From Leguminivora glycinivorella (lineage: Eukaryota; Arthropoda; Insecta; Lepidoptera; Tortricidae), in contig NC_062978.1 of the NCBI RefSeq assembly GCF_023078275.1, positions 5,842,585 to 5,906,584 of the forward strand: 64,000 bases of DNA, given 5' to 3'. A program made the translations under genes and the position numbers. Below the pieces are notes generated by a model. The model was not told the origin of the DNA, ran no database searches, and was given only the letters and a program-made list of their open reading frames with translations. Position 1 is the stretch's first letter, and each line of letters starts with the position of its first letter. This document shows, in pieces, positions 1 to 8,900 of this stretch.

Positions 1-32
1 AAAAAGCTAAAGCAGTTCCAAAAAATGGAATA

Positions 33-467
33 TCTTATACTTTTAAACAAGCAATTCTTGTATATTTATTTATTTATTTATACCGACGATCTCGGAAACC
101 GCTCTAACGATTTTGCTGAAATTTGTTATGTGGGGGTTTTCGGGGGTGAAAAATCGATCTAGCGTAGCCTTAGATCCCAGAAAACGCGAATTTTGTAGTT
201 TTCATGAGTTTTTCTTTCGCGTTAGTAAACGTAAAAAATATGGTCGTTAATTTCGCCGCGCGCCCATCGATTCCGCTTAGCTCAGTCGTACGAGGTCGGT
301 CTAATGTACGCAGATAAATTGTAGGTGTCAGGATTTCGAATCCCGGCCAGAAATTAAGTTTTTGTTTTTTTCTTTTTTTTTTGTTTTTGTATTTATAAGA
401 GTTTTTTTTTTATCTAAAGACGTGATATATTAAAATAGAACGAGCGAAGCTCCGTCGCCCAGATATT
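33..467 (+). repeat. Interspersed repeat, copy 1 (tcttatac ... cgcccagatatt)
   Basis: Starts tcttatacttttaaac, runs through the shared line ctcggaaaccgctctaacga, and ends with the hairpin-forming gagcgaagctc followed by cgcccagatatt. Two further copies are at 15922-16422 (+) and 24940-25435 (-). The 5' TC and a 3' hairpin resemble a Helitron, but no CTRR end is clear, so class is open. A tRNA-like insertion lies inside this copy. Confidence 0.75.
262..415 (+). repeat. tRNA-derived SINE-like insertion
   Basis: Contains a box A-like ttagctcagtcg and, 47 bp on, a box B-like ggatttcgaatccc, followed by gcc and a T-rich, A-poor tail. It sits inside the interspersed repeat of 33-467, whose other copies lack it. 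Too degenerate to be a working tRNA gene. Confidence 0.55.
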
Positions 468-576
468 GTCCTTTATAAATAATCACATTGGGCAGGATGA
501 AGCTATTACTACATTGTTTACTATATAAGTAGTGAAATAGACTAGAGACAAATATTATAAAGAAAGATTTCTACAG

Positions 577-796
577 CTGCCGAACTGCTCCGTGAGGCTG
601 AGAAGCTCGTTGAACAGAAGCTGCACCCTCAGACAATTATTGCTGGATGGCGCATTGCTGTGGATGCTGCTAGGAAAGCCCTTGAAGGTGCCAGCTTTGA
701 CCACCAGAAGAACCTCAATGATGCTGCCCTTCGTGCTGACTTGGAAAACATTGCTCGCACTACCTTAAGCTCTAAGATTCTCTCTAATCACAAAGA
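577..796 (+). CDS. CCT2: CCT2 exon (first in window)
   Basis: Acceptor ttctacag ends at 576 and the donor gtaagt starts at 797. The exon is 220 bp with split codons at both ends. It encodes the segment from AAELLREAEKL to SNHK, the end of the N-terminal equatorial and start of the intermediate region. Preceding exons are outside the window. Confidence 0.95.
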
Positions 797-3700
797 GTAA
801 GTAGAATTTACTTTCATTAAGGAAATATATTAGAGATGGGCCGAATAGTCGGTAAATATTCGGTATTCGGTATATTCGGCAAGTTTTGACTGAACTGTGG
901 AATGAATTGTCGCCTGCGGTATTTCCGGACCGATACGACCTTCAAATCTTTAAGAAAAGAGCGTACACCCATCTTACAGGCCGGCAATGCACCTCCAACA
1001 CCTCTGGTGTTTCGGGTGTCCATGGGCGGCGGTGATCGCTTACCATCAGGCGACCTGTCTGCTCGTTTGCCTCCTATCCCATAAAAAAAAGTTTTTAATT
1101 ATTCGTATTCGGCCGAATTATTTGGTTGCATTGCCGAATAATTACCGAATAAATAAAGTAAATAATTAATGAACATATTACGTATTCCATTGGATAATAA
1201 GCTCCTATTTTAGTAGTTTTTTTAAGGAACTGAGAAAAGAGAAATCTATGCGTCAAAATACAAATACAATTGTTTTTTAAAAAAGTTAAAAAACCGTAGT
1301 TTAAGAGTTGAGAAGAATTCAGAGTTGTTTTAACTGAGTTTTAGTTATCCACTAAAGGCACTAAATCATAAAAACATAGTTGTAGTAACATATGTTACGA
1401 TTATTAATCATTCAACTGTGCGTTTCTCCAGAAACTTCCTGCCCCGCACAGCTAAACTGTGGAATGAATTGTCGCCTGCGGTATTTCCGGACCGATACGA
1501 CCTTCAAATCTTCAAGAAAAGAGCGTACACCCATCTTAAAGGCCGGCAACGCACCTCCAACACCTCTGGTGTTTCGGGTGTCCATGGGCGGCGGTGATCG
1601 CTTACCATCAGGCGACCTGTCTGCTCGTTTGCCTCCTATCCCAGAAAAAAAAAAATTCAATAGTTTTAATTAATCCCCTTAAAAATATTCGTATTCGGCA
1701 AAGTCCATATTCGGCCCATCTCTAAAATATATTGTTTTGCCCTATGGTTGACTGGTGGAGAATGCCTTAGAGCATTAAGTCCGCCATTTGTACTTTTTTC
1801 AATTGTGCAATAAAGTTTAAATAAATAAATACAATAATTATTAGCAGTAGAGAGTCTAACTGCGGAGTACTATGCAAATTCATTCTAGCATGAGTGTCAC
1901 GACATATTATTTTATATGCACAACATTACCTGCACTTCTTCCTGAGCATATTATTAATTTATTTAAACTCAATTACACAAAATTGTACAAATGTGAGTGT
2001 GCACAGGAAAACATCCTACTTTGTCAATTGCTATAAAGCTGCTTTGTCAGTTTATTAGGGTTCCGTACCTCAAAAAGGAAAAACGGAACCCTTATAGGAT
2101 CACTTTTTTCTCCGAAACTACTGAACCGATTAACTTGAAATTTGGTACGCATATGTAAACCTGTGACCCAAAGACGGACATGTAATTTAAATTAAGAAAA
2201 TTTAATTATAGGGGCCACTTTTGGGGGGTAAAAGTGAAAATTAAAAATCAAAGTTTCTAGAACTTTATTGTGTTATATATCAAATGAAAGAGCTTTTTAT
2301 AAGTATTTCAAAAATATGTTTTTAATAATTTTTAGTAAGGTAATTTTCAAGTTATTTAAGAAAATTGGCAAAAAATACACGAGATAGTTTTCAATCTATA
2401 GATTACAGGAAAACCTATTAGAAATCTACAGTAAAGCGTAAGTCGGACTTAAAAGAAAAAAAACCGGCCAAGAGCGTGTCGGGCCACGCTCAGTGTAGGG
2501 TTCCGTAGTTTTCCGTATTTTTCTCAAAAACTACTGTTAAACATATGGTTCAAAAGTTAGAGGGGGGGGACGCACGTTTTTTTCCTTTAGGAGCGATTAT
2601 TTCCGAAAATATTAATATTATCAAAAAACGATCTTAGTAAACCCTTATTCATTTTTAAATACCTATCCAACCATATATCACACGTTGGGGTTGGAATGAA
2701 AAAAAATATCAGCCCCCACTTTACATGTAGGGGGGGGTACCCTAATAAAACATTTTTTTCCATTTTTTATTTTTGCACTTTGTTGGCGTGATTGATATAC
2801 ATATTGGTACCAAATTTCAGCTTTCTAGTGCTTACGGTTACTGAGATTATCCGCGGAGGGACGGACGGACAGACAGACATGGCGAAACTATAAGGGTTCC
2901 TAGTTGACTACGGAACCCTAAAAAACTCAAATTACGAATTTCACTCACTGCCGCTGCAAGGAGTTAGTTACCAAATCTCTTGAAATTGTGTGAGCGCGTT
3001 TGAATATTACTTATAAACTCATTTCTGTTTCGTTTTGTTCAAAATATCGATTATTCGCAAAAATGACTAAAAAGGAGGCGCTTAAGTCCTTCTTGTAGTG
3101 TACGGAACCCTTACAAAGCGAGTAGAACTCGCAATTGGCCGGTTTTTCATATAAAGATACAAGTAAATCTCGCCGTAACGGTAACCGACAAAGTAGGACG
3201 TTTTTATACATAGATTTAATTTTTTTTTTACTGAAGTAAAACCCTTTTAACTGAAGTTCGCGAGAAGGTTCCAACTCTCTACCCCTTCTTGCATCAGGTT
3301 TATTCGTCCCCTTCCAAGCTTTTTTATAACGGTTCGCCCATTCCTTCCCAGGTAGGGGCTCAACAGGGTGACCCGCTTGGTCCCCTGATCTTTAGTCTGA
3401 CTATTCAAAAGGCGGTCTCTGGTTCTCGATCTCCTTTGAATGTCTGGTACCTCGACGACGGCACACTGGGAGGTAGCCCAGAGGAGGTTGAGAGGGATCT
3501 GCTTGTGCTCCTTCCACTTTTTCGGGAGTTAGGGCTGGAGGTTAACTCGAATAAATGTGAGTTTTTTCCGTGTGGCGCTAACTCACAGCTTTCCTTCGCC
3601 AAGTTTGGGGAATTTTTATCTTTTGGGCTCTCCGATTTTTCCCGCAGCCATACCTGAAGCCTTCGAAGTAAGAGAGCAGCTTCTGAGGTCTGCTGGTGAG

Positions 3701-5890
3701 AAGTTAAAAAAGCTCTCGGGTCACGTCGCACTTACTTTGCTGAGATCCTGTTTCGCCGTGCCGAAGGTGACGTACTTTTTGCGCACTTCCCCAGTCTGGA
3801 TGCACCCCGGCCACATGGATTCTTTTGACTTTGTGGTGAAAGAGTTAACGGAAGGTATTTTGAATGTGTGTTTGGGTCCAGAACAGTGGGATTTGGCTTC
3901 GTTACCAGTACGTAGCGGTGGAATTGGAATACGGCGCGTACGTGATGTGTGTCTTCCGGCCTTCCTGGCGTCGGCGGCGGGAGTGGTGGACCTTGTCACT
4001 AGGATTTTATCTTTGAATCGTGACCAGGTCATAATACCTTTCGCTTCCAATGCCTTGTCGGTCTGGGAGGCTCTCAACCCGGGTGCGCAGGTGCCTGAAA
4101 AGCCGTTTCTGCAGCGTTTGTGGGACGAGGTAGGCATTAAACGTCTTTTTGCCAGTCTCTTGAACAACGCTTCTGGTGCGGATAGGGCTAGACTGGTGGC
4201 GGCTTCGGCACCGGAATCTGGGGCCTGGTTACACGCCCTTCCCTCCCCGAACTTTGGCACCCTCCTCGATAATGACTCGTTGCGGGTGGCCGTTGCCACA
4301 GTATAAGGAATATTCAGTAGTTAATCTCCGGCAGGTAGATGCGGGCGGTCTCTACTGCGCAAGGTCACGCAGGGTTGAACAAAATTACTATAAAGTTAAG
4401 TAAGTTGTTGTTATCTAATAGGTACTATTAGGTAACTGTAAGTATTAGTATAACAATACCACACCAGTCAATACTGAATACACAAAAAAATATTATTCAT
4501 ATATTAGTCTCATAAGCGCAATACTAGATTGTGTAACGATCCCGAGCAAAATGAGATATTCACGGGGACGGCTTTTCACATCACGTATGTGGTAATTTAT
4601 ATGTTATACTTAGATATTATTTAAAACAAAAACGCACTTTCTACTACGTACCATTCAAGTAGGTACGTGTTTTTTTCTTAAATACTGACGAAATAGTATT
4701 TACATAAAATGTCTGAATAGATGGTTCCACAATATTTAAGTAGGTACCAAACTTTCGAGATAAGATAGATCGCATCATCTACCTAAATAAAAAACAAGTA
4801 TTTGGTTGCAAAGTAATTAATGTCGTTACGGGTAAATCCTTATTGATTTTAATGCATCACTATATCTCACTTTTACCTAACGCTGCAAAAATATAAGTAT
4901 AAAAACCACTTACTTTTCTGGAAGTCTAGGAATTGTGAAGAATGTTATATCCGGATTTTTAGAACTGTTCTCCATACATCCATAAACACTAGAGTAACGA
5001 AATGACCTCGGCACTGACGTCATTTTCACACACACATCAAAACAGCGCGCAAACGCGACCCCGACTGTCCAGCCCAATAATTACCAGTTTCGCATGTTTT
5101 CGCTGCATGCGAGGGGAGGGAGGGGGACACACCGCGCGGCGTGAAGTTTGTAAGAAGAGTTATTACTGGTTTATACTGTGCCGTTGCTCTTCGTCTCGGC
5201 TGCGATGTTTGTCAACCACATCAATGCATTTGCGGCTCGATGGTGGAGAGCAACGGGCACCATGCTTTAAGTTGTCGCAGGTGCGCAGGGAGGTTCCCAC
5301 GGCACCACGCCTTGAACGATATCATTCGTAGAGCACTGGTGTCGGCCAACGTTCCGTGTGTGCTGGAGCCACCTGGACTTAGCCGGTCGGACGGTAAGAG
5401 GCCGGATGGGTTGACTCTGGTGCCATGGGAGAGGGGTAAGTGCCTTTTATGGGACGCCACCTGCGTTAGCACGTTTGCCGCCTCGCACCTCGCTCGCACC
5501 GTGCGGACGGCAGGAGGAGCTGCTGAGCAGGCGGCGGACCTAAAAAGGGACAAGTACTCGGCCTTATCAAATTATTTATTTGTTCCGGTGGCCGTGGAGA
5601 CTAGTGGGTGCTGGTGTGCGGAGGCAAAAACCTTCCTCTGGGAGCTGGGGCGTCGTCTGCAGGAGAGGGGTCTCAAACCCCGCCCCGGGTCGTTCTTGGC
5701 GCAGAGGTTGTCCATCGCGGTTCAGCGTGGAAACGCGGCAAGTGTGATGGGCACTTTTGCGTCGGGAACGATGCGGGGTGGGTTGTTTGACTAATTTAGG
5801 TAGTTTGTTAAGGTTTTTTATTGTTAAGGTTTTTTTTTTTATTAGTATTATGTTTTAAAACTAGTATTAAATAGTTAAGTATTATGCGTT

Positions 5891-5921
<31 letters not shown>

Positions 5922-8900
5922 CAGTTAAAGTGTAGTTAACGCTTATGTGCTGACATTGCTCCCATGAAAGGGTTAAGGCATTCTGTACCAATCAACTATT
6001 TGATCAAACAGAAACTTGTACAGGATTGCAAGAGTGCAGGATTTGTTAGTGGAGGATTTGTAAATGTCATATTCACTTACTGGTTGTGTTCAGATTGAAA
6101 TAATAATTCCTTTATTTCAGTATGTATTAATTTTCTTCATCCTGTTACAGACATTTTACAAAACTAGCTGTAGATGCAGTTCTCCGCCTGAAGGGTTCCG
6201 GAAACCTGAAGGCCATACAGATCATCAAAATATCTGGAGGCCTGCTTGAAGAGTCCTTCCTGGATGAAGGCTTCCTTTTAAACAAAAATGTAAGAAATAT
6301 AGTTAATAAACAAAAATATGTGAAACATAAGGGCAATTGTTAGTTTTTGAGTGTGTATTTTAACTCGCAATTGGTATAAGTATATCCAGGAGAGCTTAGC
6401 AAAGAGTTCACGCACAGCAATTGCTAAAACAGTATTGAATGAATAGGATAGAAAAAAACCATTGCTTCATTTTGTTATCAAAAAGCAGAACACTATTTTG
6501 ATAATCTCGTGAATTATGTTGTGTGTGTGACTTCAATTCTCCTTGCACAACCTGTACAAACGATCATGGATGGAAAAAAAAAGAATAGAATTAGGGAAAA
6601 TACCAAATGATTTATTAAACATAGTTACGAAACTAGGACTTAATATACAACTACCATTTCTTTACTTAGCTCCAAAAGTATAGAGATAGTGCCTATTGAT
6701 ACATTATTATTCACATATCATTTTGCTTCTTCATTGTCAAGACCATATCCATCTTTGTCAATTGACTAATTTCATTGTATCATCAAAAGGTGGGCGTGCA
6801 TCAACCGAAACGCATCGAAAACGCCAACATTCTGATCGCCAACACTCCCATGGACACGGATAAGATCAAAGTGTTCGGTTCCACCATCAAAGTGGACTCC
6901 ATGGCCAAGATCGCTGAGCTGGAAGTGGCCGAGAAGGAGAAGATGAAGGACAAAGTTAACAAGATCTTGGCGCACAAGTGCAATGTCTTCATTAACAGGT
7001 AAAATATGAGAAGAGTAGTGGAAGCTGTATGTAAAATGCTAATTACATGTCTTTGCTTCCCTGAAAAAGTAATAACTCAGCTAAACTTTATGAATTACCT
7101 TAAAAGTTGTTTTACTGTTTGATTTACTTAGATCTAGTTGTTAACCTTTCGAAATACCACTTAAAATTAGCTTTCCTTTCAGCAGCAGCAGGAAAGGGTA
7201 TCTGGGCATTTTCAGAATTTGGGACCCCCCAATTAGCGTAAGTCGTTAACAAAAATTTACTCGCTGTCAGTTTTGTGACGATAATAAAATTAAGCATAAA
7301 ATCTGTCTAAAACTTTACTTTTTTCACATTGTGAATATAGCTTACCGCTTAAAGTTTATGTAATTAACACAAAAACAATATTTTTATAGAAATTTATGCT
7401 TAATTATCGTCACAAAACTGACAGTGAGTTAATTTTTGTTAACAACTTACGCTAATTGGGGGGGGGTCTCAGATTTTGAAAATGCCCATCTATCTACCTA
7501 TCCATGTTGAATGCTGACAGCTGACATACAGACTATCTTTGTATTACAAAAGAGAGCCATTCGTTCTATTTACAACTTAGGAACACGTGAATCAGTAAGA
7601 GACAAAGAAATTAATATCTTAACTGTAGCTTCCCAATACATTTATGATAGTATAATTTATGTTGTTAAGAATTTAGACTGTTTCACTAAGAATTCTGATA
7701 TCCATAATTATAACACTAGAAACAAAAATAAGCTTGCCATAAAGAAGTTTCGTGTCCGTAAAGTACAGAAGTCATTTGTTGGGCAATGCATTCATTTTTA
7801 TAATAAGTTACCTGACACTGCTTTGAGATTACCCCTCCCAGCTCTTAAGAACTACTTAAAAAAATCATTGATGTTAAAGGCTTATTACAGAGTCGAGGAC
7901 TATTTGACAGACAAACATGCATGGCCCGAACCAGAAACTACAAAAAACGAATAGCAATTAAAATAATTGTATTATGTATAGAGGACACAGTTCAGATAAG
8001 AAAGCACATCAAATATTTTATATTTTATGTTGTGTAGGTAAATTACATATTTAATGATATTGAGATTCATATTATCTTTTTCTTCTATGACAATTTGATA
8101 TGTTTTCTCTGAAGAAGAACGACGTATTATTAAGCAATAATATAATTTATTGAAATTGATTTCCATAGAGTACCTAGTCTGTTCATATTCTTTGATGAAT
8201 ACTTTTGCATGTTAAATTGTATGTTGTTATTTAATGCATGTTAATTATAAGATGTAATGTTTTGAAAAGAAGTTGCCCGCCGAGTTTCTTGCCGGTCCCA
8301 TAGTGGATACCCCCCTCCCAACTGAGGGGGGACTGAAATCTTCTCGAGGCTGAGGCGTAGGGTTAGAGCCGGCGTAGCTTTTTTTGACGTTCATATGCGC
8401 ATTGTAATATGCCTACTTGAAAAATAAATATTTCATTTTCATTTTCATTTCATTTCATTTTCATTTTCGAATATGAAGTGCTTAAAAAGCCAAATGAAAA
8501 CTTATTAACCTACCAAACAAAGCTTATGGAAAACCCTTTCAGACCCTTGAATCCCCTGATTACAGCATAAAGTTTTTTCTCTCTGATTTTTCGTAGTTTT
8601 AGGACTCTTGCATGCTGAAAGGCACTGGTACCTTATCTACTGCTTGCATGTAAAATACTTAATTTGTGGGATTTTTTTAGTATTGGTGTGTGATGTGTTC
8701 TGACCCCTTGTGCCAGGTCCAACTCTTTTGTTACCTTCAACAGACAGCTGATCTACAACTACCCGGAGCAGCTGTTCGCCGACGCAGGCGTGATGGCCAT
8801 CGAGCACGCGGACTTCGACGGCATCGAGCGACTGGCGCTGGTTACCGGCGGAGAGATCGTCTCCACTTTCGACTCGCCTGATAAAGTCAAGCTTGGGCAC

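Larger units (their letters stand above)
831..1724. mobile_element. Non-autonomous hAT-like element with 8-bp TSD
   Basis: Ends are tagagatgggccgaata and its exact inverse tattcggcccatctcta (17 bp). They are flanked by the identical 8-bp direct repeat aaatatat at 823-830 and 1725-1732, as expected for hAT transposition. Subterminal DNA is rich in attcggtattcgg words. No transposase is present. The interior carries two copies of a LINE 3' end. It lies in the first CCT2 intron of the window. Confidence 0.9.

Noticed and set aside
3721..4299. 192-codon open frame antisense to LINE A
   Set aside because: Shadow of the RT frame with no recognisable domain.
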